From contig CAUYUJ010016494.1 in the NCBI GenBank assembly GCA_963575745.1, positions 1-25,000 on the forward strand: a stretch of DNA of 25,000 nucleotides, in the 5' to 3' direction. Made by a program: the position numbers and the translations under genes. The DNA comes from Prorocentrum cordatum. Taxonomy: Eukaryota; Sar; Dinophyceae; Prorocentrales; Prorocentraceae. This document shows, piece by piece, positions 8,329 through 17,114 of the stretch (within the stretch, counting starts at the first letter, position 1; every line of letters begins with the position of its first letter). The notes beneath the pieces were generated by a model. It made no database searches, was not told the DNA's origin, and was given only the letters and a program-made list of their open reading frames with translations.

Positions 8329-8424
8329 GCACTAGAAGAAGAACAAACTGCATAAGCAACAACTTTTGGCGCTCCATACGGAACTCCACAAGTTTACGCT
8401 TATGCCGCTTTCTTCTTCTAGTGC
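8329..8424. mobile_element. Foldback element with 35-37 bp arms
   Basis: The left arm 8329-8365 begins GCACTAGAAGAAGAAC and ends near GCATAAGCAACAACTT. The right arm 8390-8424 is its imperfect reverse complement, ending CTTTCTTCTTCTAGTGC. The outer 15 bp pair perfectly, and CATAAGC pairs internally. The spacer is only 24 bp. No coding capacity and no clear target duplication. The size suits a foldback or short MITE. Confidence 0.65.
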
Positions 8425-8509
8425 ACTCCCTTCGGCAACCTGGACTTCACCGAGCACCTTTCAGTACACTCAAGTCGGGCCTGCCCCTCTACAGGATGAA
8501 TCTCCAAAA

Positions 8510-8943
8510 GTAGTAAAACATACATAGTATGGGGGACGATGTTTTTCGATTATTTTTGACGGTTCATGTTTTGTTTTGCCAACTTTTCGTTTTTCCTCGA
8601 AAGCCCGCCCGTAGGAGGACATCATGCCCGAGTAGTAAAAAATAGTATGGGGACGATTTGGTCGATCATTTTTGACGATTTATGATCTGTTTGACAACTT
8701 TTCGTTCTTCCTCGAAAGCCCGCCCGTAGGAGGACATGCCCGAGTAGTAAAAGATAGTATGGGGACGATTGTGTCGATCATTTTTGACGATTTATGATCT
8801 GTTTGACAACTTTCGATTTTATCTTTGACACTATATTTGATCTTTATGATCTATGATTTATGATCTTTGACATTTTTTTTTTCGATCTATTTTTTCGATT
8901 TCTGTTTGACAACTTTTCGTTTTTCTTCTAAAGCTCGCAGTAC
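8510..8943. repeat. AT-rich tandem repeat, 112-122 bp, about 3.5 units
   Basis: Units begin GTAGTAAAA at 8510, 8632 and 8744, giving spacings of 122 and 112 bp. Each contains AGTATGGGGACGAT, TCATTTTTGACGATTTATG, GACAACTTTTCG and, except the third, GAAAGCCCGCCCGTAGGAGG. After about 8815 the array decays into GATCTTTATGATCTATGAT-type simple sequence and ends with a partial unit (GACAACTTTTCGTTTTTCTTC at 8907). Confidence 0.9.
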
Positions 8944-9044
8944 ACCGGCCCCCCAGGCGCCGGAGGGCTCCTGCGCACTCCTCGCGGCGAAGACGCCCGC
9001 ACCGCCCGAGGCCTCTCCTCCCGCCTTCCTCCCTCCGCGGCCCC

Positions 9045-9117
9045 CCTCCTCCTCCTCCTCCTCCTCCGCCTCCTCCTCCTCCTCCTACTCCTCCTCCTCC
9101 TCCTCCTCCTCCTCCTG
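9045..9117. repeat. (CTC)n microsatellite
   Basis: CTC/TCC triplets with single GCC and TAC interruptions. Confidence 0.93.
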
Positions 9118-9127
9118 GGGTCGGAGG

Positions 9128-9290
9128 ATCGCGCCGCATCGCCGATACGTCGGCGATGCATCCGCCATGTATCGGCCATGCACCGGCGATGCATCGGCGC
9201 CATCGGCGTGGAGAAAATCGGCCTCCACATCGAGCCGCATCGCCGATGCATCCGCGATGCGGCGCTATCCTCCGATCCCATCTACTCCGA
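9128..9290. repeat. CGATGCATC palindrome cluster
   Basis: GGCGATGCATC and variants (CGCCGATGCATCC, CGGCCATGCACC, CGCGATGCGGC) recur every 12-20 bp. GATGCATC is itself a palindrome, so the motif reads on both strands. Regular enough to be a degenerate short tandem repeat. Confidence 0.65.
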
Positions 9291-10150
9291 CCCCATCTAG
9301 GAGGTCTAGAGCTCACCCTCGCTGCTGACGAAGAAGGGTCCCCAAATTCACTATAAGCGGTGACGGAGACGATGTGTTTTGCTTTGGTGGTGTGGGGGTA
9401 GACGGGGCTGCAGTGCGTGCGGCTGTGCCACTCCCGAGGACGTGTTAGCCCGCCTCCTCGCGATGGGAGGCTCGAAAACACTGAACCAACAAAACCTTGC
9501 CATCTCTCGGGAGGCCGACTCTTGCTTTCGCCAGCTTCCGCCAGCGGAGGCGGCCTTGTTTTCCACCGCCTTCCGCCGAGGAAGAGATACCAATTCCTTC
9601 AATCCTCGAAGGCGAGACCCTTTCTGAAACGCCTCGTTTATTGCCCTGCACCCGCGCGCCACATGGCAACGGAGGCGGGTTCCGGGACCGAGGGGAGGAG
9701 GATCCCATACATTCGACGTCCTCATTTTTTCAATACGCAGTCCCCAGAAATCCCAACCCTGTCCCCTGGGGCCGAATCTTTCTCCCGTGTCGTTCTTGGC
9801 GGCCTCTCGGGGCCCGGTGAGGGCCCCGAGAGGCCGCAGACGACGGACAAGTGTCCGCCCTGGCTTTTGATCACGACGCGAGCATGTCTGGGCACCCGAG
9901 CGTCTCGAGACTCTCGACACGACTGCGTAGCCTCTCGCTCAGGGGGCGCAGGGGCGCCGGCGCGCGGGAGGAGCCGTGGCACTTGCATGGGCAGGGCGGC
10001 CTCCGCCCCCGCCAGCGGGCGACGGGCAGCTGCCGCCGCCGCCTGCTGCCACACTTCCTCGCCCTCGCCCTTCGCCTCCCTGGTGCTGCTGCTCCTCATT
10101 CCCTCCTCCTCGCCCTCCCGGTTGCACGGCTGCCTGATGGCAGACGTGTC
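9291..10150. other. Low-copy GC-rich region, no gene supported
   Basis: The longest non-repetitive stretch in the first half. Both strands are open over much of it (plus 9417 onward, minus 9920-9351), as expected for GC-rich DNA with few stop codons. I find no domain or family signature, and the plus frame runs on into TCC repeats. A small AT-containing core at 9720-9760 and strong hairpins at 9799-9857 are the only structures. Confidence 0.4.
9799..9857. other. Perfect 17-bp hairpin followed by a second hairpin
   Basis: Bases 9799-9815 (GCGGCCTCTCGGGGCCC) pair perfectly with 9821-9837 around a 5-nt loop, GGTGA. Six bases later, CGGACA (9844-9849) pairs with TGTCCG (9852-9857) around a 2-nt loop. 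Extruded DNA or RNA would form two adjacent hairpins, the first extremely stable. There is no T tract to suggest a bacterial-type terminator. Confidence 0.8.
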
Positions 10151-10423
10151 GTGCTCTCATCCCTCTGCTCCTCGTTCTCCTCCTGCTGCTCCTCCTTCTC
10201 TTTCTCCTCCTCTCCCTTCTCCTCCTCCTCCTCCTCCTGCTCCTCCTCCTCCTCTTTTTCTCCTCTTTCTCCTCCTTCTCCTCCTCTTCCTGCTCCTCCT
10301 CCTCCTCCTCTTCCTTCTCCTCCTTCTCCTCCTCCTCTTCTTCCTCCTCCTCTCCTGCTCTTGCTTCTCCTCCTCCGTCCTCCCTCCTCCTCCTCCTCTT
10401 CTTCCTCCTCCTCCTACATCTCT
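10151..10423. repeat. (TCC)n polypyrimidine array
   Basis: Interrupted TCC/CTC triplets with TTC and TGC variants, almost purely pyrimidine on the plus strand. Confidence 0.93.
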
Positions 10424-10431
10424 TACATCCT

Positions 10432-10643
10432 ACTGTCGGGAACTTTTGCTTAGCGTGTCGCGCGGCGGCCCCGGCGACACGCCATGCCTTGCAATCGGAT
10501 AGCGTGTCGCTCCGCTCCGCGGGGCGCGAGGCTGGGAACTGCTCGGGACGTTGACTCTTGGGAGGTGGAAGTGCTTAGCGTCTCGCCGCAGTTTGGTGGG
10601 CCAGAACCCGCGGCGCGACACGCTCAGCCAACGTTCCCGACCG
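10432..10643. mobile_element. MITE-like element with 27-bp TIRs and 8-bp TSD
   Basis: The left terminus 10435-10461 begins GTCGGGAACTTTTGC. The right terminus 10615-10641, on the minus strand, begins GTCGGGAACGTTGGC. They match at 24 of 27 positions. The element is flanked by identical TACATCCT at 10424-10431 and 10644-10651, as expected of a transposon target duplication; 8-9 bp duplications are typical of hAT and Mutator-like families. GCGTGTCGC occurs four times in alternating orientation (10453, 10474, 10502, 10615). It is about 212 bp with no transposase, so non-autonomous. It sits inside TCC repeats. Confidence 0.75.
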
Positions 10644-10651
10644 TACATCCT

Positions 10652-10796
10652 CCCTCTCCTCCTACAACCTCTTCGCTCCCCGCTCCTTTCACCCTTTCCT
10701 CCTTGTCCCCCCTCACTCTTCGTCCCCGCTCCTCCCTCCTCCTCCTCCTCCTCCTCCTCCTCCTCCTCCTCTGTCCTCCTTCTTTTTCCTCCTCCT
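10652..10796. repeat. (TCC)n array right of the MITE
   Basis: TCC triplets, purest at about 10732-10770. With 10151-10423 it would be one array if the insertion were removed. Confidence 0.92.
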
Positions 10797-11020
10797 CGCC
10801 TGTGCCGACGCCGATGCAAACCGCCGCCGCCGACGACGCCGACGAGGCCGAGGGCGGGGGTGGCGATGGTGGCGGCAACGCCGACGGCAGCGGCGACGAC
10901 GACGAAATCGACGCCCCAAAGGGCGCCTTCGTCTTGCGCGGGCGGGACGGACGACAAGGTGCCAGGGAAGGGCAGCTGATCGCGCGCCTCCTGTATGGGG
11001 GGCAGCCGGCGCTGACGCGC
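10797..11020 (+). other. GC-rich island within TCC arrays; coding-like composition
   Basis: The plus frame through this island would encode an Ala/Asp/Gly-rich acidic stretch and then KGAFVLRGRDGRQGAREGQL, with mostly G or C at third positions. The frame continues into poly-Ser/Leu from TCC repeats on both sides. It could be an exon fragment, but no family is recognisable, and GC-rich triplet DNA (GCC/GAC runs) gives the same appearance. Confidence 0.25.
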
Positions 11021-11489
11021 CCTCCTCCTCCTCCCTCCTCCGCTCCTCTCTTCCTGATCCTCCTCCTCCTCCTCCTTCCTTATCCCCCTCCTCCCTCCTC
11101 CTCCTCCTCCCTCCCTCCTCCTCCCTCCTCCCTCTCCTCCTCCTTCCTCCTCCTCCTCCCCTCCTGCTCCTCCTCCTCCTCCTCCTTCTCCTCTCCTCCC
11201 TCCTCCTTCTCCTTCTCCTTCTCCTCCTCCGCCCCCTCCTCCTCCTCCTCCACCTCCTCCTCCTCCTGATCCTCCTCCTGATCCTCTCCTCCTGATCCTC
11301 CTCCTGATCCTCCTCCTCCCCTCCTTCTCCTCCTCCTCCTCCTCCTCCCCCTGCCCCTCCTCTCCTCCTTCTCCTCCTCCTTCCTCCCCCCGTCCCCTCC
11401 TCCTCCTCCTCCTCCTCCTTCTCCTCCTCCTACTCCTACTCCTCCTCCACCTTCTTCTTCTCCTCCTCCTCCTCCTCCTCCTCCTCCTC
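11021..11489. repeat. (TCC)n polypyrimidine array
   Basis: About 470 bp of TCC/CTC with a sub-repeat of TCCTCCTGA units at about 11263-11310. Nearly all plus-strand bases are pyrimidine. Confidence 0.94.
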
Positions 11490-11777
11490 AGGGTCCAACG
11501 CCGCTCCAGGATTTCCGCGAGGACCTCGGACAGTTGATGTTTAAGGCGATTTCTTTTCTTCCAATCCCCCCTAGGTCCTCGTCTGCGACTCTGGGAAGCA
11601 GCGACCTCCGTCCGTACAGCTGGGACATGGTCATCTGGCCGTCCACGCAAGCGTCGTCGTGCCTCGGGGCCACCGCGGCGGGTGCGGAAACTCTTGGGAG
11701 CTCATCGGCCAGGGCGTGAATTTCGGGAGCAAAGGGGTCACGAGTCCGCTGGGCCCCGCGGACTGGCCTGCTCCTTC
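11490..11777 (-). other. Unique island within TCC arrays; possible exon remnant
   Basis: Non-repetitive sequence between two TCC arrays. The minus strand at 11673-11488 would encode a peptide including DGQMTMSQLYGRRSLLPRVA with acceptable GC-ending codons, but other frames on both strands are also open and no family is recognised. I treat it as unassigned low-copy DNA. Confidence 0.25.
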
Positions 11778-12118
11778 GCTCCCCCCTCCTCCTCCCTCCT
11801 CCTCCTCCTCCTCCTCCTCCTCCTCCTTCTCCTCCTCCTTCCCCTCCTCCCCTCCTCCTCCTCCTCCTCCTCCTCCATTCCTCTTGTCCTTCTCTTTTCC
11901 TCGTCCTCTTCCTCTTCCATCCCCTCCTCCTCCTTCTCCTCTCTTTTCCGCCTCCTCTCCTCCTCCACCTCCTTCCTCCTCCTCCTCCTCCTCCTCCCCT
12001 CCTCCTTTTCTCCTCCTTCCTCCTCCTCCTCCTCCTCCTCCTCCTCCTCCTCCTCCTCCTCCTCCTCCTCCTCCTCCTCCTCCTCCCCCTCCCCCTCCCC
12101 TCCCCCTCCCCCCCCCTC
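11778..12118. repeat. (TCC)n polypyrimidine array
   Basis: TCC/CTC triplets with a pure run at about 12015-12085 and a C-rich end (CCCCCTCCCC). Confidence 0.94.
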
Positions 12119-12243
12119 CGCCAGCACCCGCTGAACAGCTGGTCCCTGGCTCCTTCTGAGTACCATTCCGAACCCTTCTCCGAGCTGCGCCCTGCTGCGG
12201 CGACGATGGTGGGGGGGCTGACGGCCCAGTGGAGGAGGTGGAG
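12119..12243. other. Short unique island
   Basis: About 125 bp of non-repetitive sequence between TCC arrays, with no recognised feature. Confidence 0.4.
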
Positions 12244-12495
12244 GAGGACCCCCTCCCTCCTCCCCCCCTCCCCTCCCTTTCCTCCTCCTCGCTCCTCCCC
12301 CCTCTCCTCCTCCTCCTCCTCCTCCTCCTCCTCCTCCCTCCTCGTCCTCTTCCGCCTCCTCCTCCTCCTCCTCCGCTCACTCCTCCTCTTCCTCTTCCTC
12401 TTTCTCCTCCTCCTCCCCTCCTGCTCCTCCTCGTCCTCCTCATCCTCCTCCTCCTCCTCCTCCTCCTCCTCCTCCTCCTCTTCCTCCTCGCGCAG
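12244..12495. repeat. (TCC)n polypyrimidine array
   Basis: TCC/CTC triplets, purest at 12440-12490, ending just before a GC-rich unique island at 12496-12619. Confidence 0.94.
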
Positions 12496-12619
12496 AGCGC
12501 CGTGGGTCCTCTGTTCCCTTGGGAGGCTGGCCGCGGGGGGCGCGAGCGGCGAGCCTCAGAGGCAGCACGCCCTCGCAGATCTCTGGCGGCATTCCAGGCA
12601 CGTCTTCCCTGGAGGTCTC
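12496..12619. other. Short unique island
   Basis: GC-rich non-repetitive stretch between the last TCC array and the GTT/GCT array. No gene or RNA feature was recognised. Confidence 0.4.
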
Positions 12620-12767
12620 CCAGTTTGTTTGTTCTTTGTTGTTACTTGTGCTGTTGCTGTTGCTGTTGCTGCTGCGGCTGTCGTCGTTGTCGTCGTTGTC
12701 GTCGTCGTCATCGTCGCAGTCGTGGTGGTGGTGGTGGTGGTTGTTGTTGTTGTTGTGGTTGTTGTTA

Positions 12768-12818
<51 letters not shown>

Positions 12819-12819
12819 C

Positions 12820-12859
<40 letters not shown>

Positions 12860-13525
12860 GAGCTCTCACTTCTGAATACTTGTTATTGCCCCCACCGGTG
12901 CATACGGTTTTTTCTGAATCAAAGTGTGCCCCTCGACGCTCGCACCCTGTTTTTTTGACAGGGGAAGTCATCCTGCTCAAACTGGCCCCCTGGCCCCCGG
13001 GATTACAACAACAGCGGCTCCCGCTTGAGACTTCCTCCGCATTTGCTCAAGACCTCCGTTCCTGAGACTCCCCTCATCATTTACTCAGCATCGGCGCTCC
13101 CGCCGGTGACGTCCTTGCAATTTAGTCAGGACCCCCGTTCCCATCTGAGACTTCCTCACACTCAACTCAGGAACGGCGCTCCCGCTTGCGACTTCCTCGC
13201 AATTGAACCAAGACCTCCTCGCAATTTAAGCAAGACCCCCGCTCCCGCCAGAGAACCCCTCACATTTTATTCAAGAGTTGCGCTCTCGCCTGTGGCTCCC
13301 ATGCAATCTATTCAGAAATCGCGCTTTCGACGCTGAAGCACGCTGCGCCAAGGACGCCGTCACAATTTATTGGATAAGCGCGCCCTCGCCATTCTCAGGC
13401 ATCACGTTTGAATGTCCCACCCGCCCGACCCGCCCGTCAGGGGATCGCCCGCCCGTCGTGGGCTCCTGCCCGAGATTTCCTTCAGGAACGGCGCTTTCGC
13501 CTAGGACTTCCTCGAACGTTCACAC
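12620..13525 (+). repeat. Composite repeat copy A (5' truncated)
   Basis: The (GTT/GCT/GTC)n core runs from about 12620 to 12860. The 3' module (12861-13016) includes CTCAAACTGGCCCCCTGGCC and GATTACAACAAC. About nine units of a 41-bp tandem repeat follow (13017-13410), with the core motif GACTTCCTC-CAATTTA, and a remnant unit lies at about 13494-13525. The hairpin and 5' module seen in copies B, D and E are missing. No protein is implied; 41 bp is not a multiple of three. Confidence 0.8.
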
Positions 13526-13800
13526 TCTTACCTTCCTGCTCCTCCTCCCTCTCCCTCCTCCCTCCTCCGTCCTCTCATCCCTTCTCCCTCCCTCCTTTCC
13601 TCCCTCATCCTTATGCCTCTCTGCCCTATCCCCTCTCCCTCATATCCCTCCTCCCTTCTCCCTCAGCTATCCTGCCTCCTCCCTCCCTCTTTCTTTCTTT
13701 CTTTCTTTTTTTTTTTCTCTCTCTCTCTCTCTCTCTCTCTCCCCTCTCTCTCTCTCCTTACCTTTTTTTTTGTTCTCTCTCTCTCTCTCTGCCTCTAATC
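13526..13800. repeat. CT-rich polypyrimidine tract
   Basis: TCC/CCT triplets, then (TTTC)n at about 13688-13710, a T run, (CT)n and TTTTTTTTT. Different simple repeats are juxtaposed on one pyrimidine strand. Confidence 0.9.
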
Positions 13801-14025
13801 TCTAATCAACCGCCCCCCTCTTCGCTCCTTTTCTGCTGGCGTTTTCCCTCTTCCTTCGTCCCTCCCCCTCCCTTCCTCCCGTTCGCCCTCGTTTTCCCCC
13901 TCCTCTTTTTGCAGGGCCCACACCAATTCAAATGGCGGGCACATGTTCGCCCACAAAGGGTTGTCCGCCCGTTCAGGTTTGCTCGCCTGTCTCAACCCGC
14001 CGCCCCCCCCGCAAAGAGAAAGATT
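13801..14025. other. Low-copy linker, no gene seen
   Basis: Pyrimidine-rich to about 13910, then unique sequence leading into composite copy B. Confidence 0.4.
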
Positions 14026-14296
14026 CCCCTCAAAGGGGGCGTGATCGAAAACAACAAGGGCGGGTATCGAGGGTGTGTGGAACTCGTTTCGGTTGACACA
14101 CGGGCAAGTAAGAGCGAACAGTATTATAATCATTGTTGTTGTCGTTGTTGTTGAGGATATTGTTTTTGATGCCCTTCCTGAAGTTGCTGGTGGTATAGTT
14201 GCTGTGTTGCTAGGGTGCTGCTATTGCTGTGGTTGTTGCTGTTGTTGCTGTTGCTGTTGCCGTTGCGGTTGTTGGTGTTGTTGTGATTATTGTTGA

Positions 14297-14334
<38 letters not shown>

Positions 14335-14682
14335 TTGTTGTTGTTATTGCTGTTGTTGTTATTGCTGCTGATATTCGTGTTGCTGTTGCCGTTGCCGTTG
14401 CCGATGATGTTGGTGCTGCGGTTGTTGAACTCTCACAACGGAAGAATAATTACCGTTGGTCTTCCCCTCCGGTGACCATTGTGCTTTTTCAATTGAAAGG
14501 CTTCCCCTGGGCCCCTGGACTCAAATTGCGCCCGTGGCCCCCAGATTACAACATCAATGGCTCCCGCTTGAGAATTCCTCACAATTTAGCCAGCAGCCCC
14601 GTTCCGCCTGAGACTTCCTCGCATATTACTCAAGGGTCGCGCTTTCGCTTGGGACTTCCTTAGCATGTATTCAGGAATCGGT
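14026..14682 (+). repeat. Composite repeat copy B (complete)
   Basis: Order: hairpin CCCCT-CAA-AGGGG (14026-14038); 5' module with GGGCGGGTATCGAGGG (14058-14073) and AAGAGCGAACAGT (14110-14122); (GTT/GCT)n core about 14131-14427; 3' module 14428-14559 with GTGGCCCCCAGATTACAAC; three 41-bp units 14560-14682. All modules occur in the same order in copy D and, with a weaker 5' module, in copy C. Confidence 0.85.
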
Positions 14683-14770
14683 CTTTCTCTGCCCTTCGTG
14701 GCCCCGTTGCAGCTCTTCGTGGTGAGGTCTGGCTGCGGACCCCTGCTTGATGCGCCTGTTTGTAACAACG

Positions 14771-14905
14771 TGTCCGATGAGGGAGGGACTCGACCTGCTC
14801 GAAACAGGCGCCAGAAATAGCCAATATCTAATACATGGAAAGGGGTGGTGGTGCCAGGGCCCGCGCCGATCGGCAAACTACTGAATAAAAAACGCTCACC
14901 TTGGT
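14771..14905 (+). repeat. Dispersed repeat, copy 2 (relative at 170-305)
   Basis: Shares GAAACAGGCGCC, AGGGCCCGCGC, GATCGGCAAA and AAAACGC-CAC with 170-305, in the same order and orientation. Ends where the second 21-bp array begins. Confidence 0.7.
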
Positions 14906-14907
14906 GA

Positions 14908-15578
14908 GTCCGTTGCAGCCCTTCGTTGCCCCCTCGCTGCTATTCGTGGCCCCGTTGCAGCCCTTCGTTGCCCCCTCGCTGCTATTCGTGGCCCCGTTGC
15001 AGCCCTTCGTGGTCCCCTCGCTGCCCTTCGTGGCCCCGTTGCAGCCCTTCGCGGCCCCCTCGCTGCCTTTCGTGGCCCCGTAGCGATCCTTCGTGGCCCC
15101 CTCGCTGCCCTTCGTGGCCCCGTTGCAAACCTTCGTGGCCCCGTGTATGTACGCCCTTCGTGGCCCCCGCTCGTTCTCGCCCGTCGTGGCCCCATATGCG
15201 CGCGCTTCGTGGCACCGCCGTCGCCCTTCGCGGCCTCGCTGCCCTTCGTGGCTCCGTTGCTGCCCTCAATGGCCCCGTCCTTGCCCTCCGCAGCCCAATA
15301 TACGTATGCCGTTCGCGGCCCCCGCTCGTTCACGCCCTTCGTGGCCCCATATGCATTTCCTTCGTGGCCCCGCTGTCGCCCTTTGTGGCCCCTTTGCTGT
15401 CCTACGTGGTCCCGTTGCTACCCTCAGTGGCCCCGTCGTTGCCCTTTGTGGCCCCGCATTATCTGCTCTTCGTGGCCCCCGCTCGTTCGCGCCGTTGGCC
15501 CCGTGCGCGTGCCTTTCGTGGCCCCGCTGTCGCCCTTCGTGGCCCCCTTCCTGCCCTTCGTGGCCCCGTTGTCGCTCT
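14908..15578. repeat. 21-bp minisatellite, about 32 units
   Basis: Units follow GCCCCGTTGCAGCCCTTCGTG, with alternating GCCCCCTCGCTGC variants and longer, more divergent units around 15135-15350 and 15440-15520. The minus strand would encode Gly-Pro-Arg-Arg-Ala-type heptapeptides (or GATKGRK/GHEGQR in other frames). The period matches the array at 801-1181, but the sequence is unrelated. All-frame openness argues against a real protein. Confidence 0.92.
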
Positions 15579-15639
15579 TGCTCTCGCTCTCGCTCTCGCT
15601 TTCGCTCGTCGTCGTCGTCGTCGTTGTCGCCGCCGTCGC

Positions 15640-15673
<34 letters not shown>

Positions 15674-15690
15674 CTCGTCGTGGTCGGTCC
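15579..15690. repeat. (CTCTCG)n then (GTC/GCC)n
   Basis: CTCTCG/CTTTCG hexamers (about 15579-15606) pass into GTC/GCC triplets (to about 15690). Confidence 0.9.
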
Positions 15691-15807
15691 AATGTCCGTC
15701 CCTCTTGGGGTCGGGTTGCCGCCGATCAGCGCTGCCGCTGGCCAGGCCGACGGTCCGCGGCCACCCCGTCGCTTGCCGGGGCCCGGTCTGCAGGGAAGAC
15801 AGATACA

Positions 15808-16140
15808 CCCCCAAGAGGGGTTCGATCGAAGACGAAGGGGGCGGGTATCGAGGGTTTGGGAGTTACACATTGAATGGCACTCGAGCAGAAAAGAGCGAGC
15901 AGTCATACCATGATTGTTGTTGTTGTGGTTGTTGTTGCTGTGTTGTTGTATTGTTGTTGTTGCTGTTCGTGTTGCTGCTGTTGCTACTGCCGTTGCTACT
16001 GCCGTTGCTGTCGTTGCCGTTGTTGTTGCTGTTGTTGCTGTTGCTGTTGCTGTTGTTGTTGAATATTATTACTTCTAAAGAATAATTATTGTTGGGCCCC
16101 CTGGTGCACGCCCCCCTCGCCGCGCCTAGGCCGCAGCCAC
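15808..16140 (+). repeat. Composite repeat copy E (3' truncated)
   Basis: Hairpin CCCC-AAGA-GGGG (15809-15820), 5' module with GGGCGGGTATCGAGGG (15839-15854) and AAGAGCGAGCAGT (15891-15903), (GTT/GCT)n core about 15911-16061, then only the start of the 3' module (TTCTAAAGAATAATTATTG) before divergence near 16100. A single inverted fragment of the 41-bp unit follows at about 16158-16183 (GAGGAAGTCTCAGGC on the plus strand). Confidence 0.8.
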
Positions 16141-16260
16141 ATTTTCATCATTTTCGTGAGGAAGTCTCAGGCAAAACGGGGGAGTCCGGATCCGGTTGTT
16201 TTGTTGACGCCCGCTTTCCCTGTCAAAAAACAATATAAAATGACATGTCTTGTTCTAACA

Positions 16261-16860
16261 TAGCCAAACTTCAAGAATCCTTTGCAAAAAATGAAACGAA
16301 GTGCACACTCGCGCGCGCAGGATGAAATCCTTCCAAAACCTTAGTTTTCGTAGCGATTTTAACATAAAAACATGAAAAACCCAATGGTTCTTCAAAACAA
16401 AAGTTTCAAACATTCATCCCGCGCGCTCTTGCGGATTTCTTAGGAAACCCAATACTTGTTCAACATTTCTGTCAAACGGGCTCTTGCGAGCAACTTTTTC
16501 ACGTGCTTCGAACTTCTGCAACAACGGTTGCGCGCCTGCCAGGGCCATCATCCCTGTCAAATAATACCATATGGGACACATTCGTTTTTTCTTCGCGCGC
16601 GCACGCCGAAATCTTCAAACACCATTGGGTTTCTTAAGAATTTCAGCACCGCGTATCATAAAATCGCACGAATCGCACCGTAGGTCCTCGAAAAACACGT
16701 GCACGGATTTTCAAAATTTCTACCCGCGCGCGCTGTCCGAATCCTTAAAAACCAATGGTTTTTCAACATTTATGTTACATGAGCTCGCGCGAGCTACTTT
16801 CGCAAGCTCTTTCAACGGCGTTCGCGCGCCTGCCAGGGGCCACAATCCGCCAGTGTAGTA
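16261..16860. repeat. Degenerate tandem family, about 110-170 bp spacing
   Basis: Four loose units begin with GCGCGC-rich DNA near 16311, 16421, 16594 and 16725. Each is followed by a GA-AATC-TT-AAA stretch and an AACCAATGG-TTTTCAACATT-like segment. The second and fourth are clearest and share CGCGCCTGCCAGGGGCCA-type ends (about 16530 and 16827). AGCTCGCGCGAGCT at 16782-16795 is a perfect palindrome. AT-rich bodies with CG-rich heads, no coding signal. Confidence 0.6.
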
Positions 16861-16884
16861 GCCACGCGCCAGTGTAGTAGCCAC
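16848..16884 (+). repeat. 18-bp direct repeat
   Basis: CGCCAGTGTAGTAGCCAC occurs at 16848-16865 and again at 16867-16884 with one base between. Confidence 0.95.
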
Positions 16885-16992
16885 GGTCGTCCGCAGGCCA
16901 CGAAGTGAAGTGTCCGAACGCCATAGGGCGGGAAGCTGGGTGTGGGTGGTGGCGAAGAGTCGTTTGGAAATGTGGTAGAGCTTGAACCGGCC

Positions 16993-17073
16993 CCCCCACA
17001 AAGTGGGGGTATTGGCGGGCGTCGTATGAAAACCCTGGCACTGGTGAGAACGGAGTGTCCCCACGTGCTAGTA

Positions 17074-17114
<41 letters not shown>

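Noticed and set aside
9417-10502. A 361-codon plus-strand frame and the overlapping minus-strand 9351-9920 frame
   Set aside because: No family signature. The plus frame ends in poly-Ser/Leu from the TCC array and crosses the start of the MITE.
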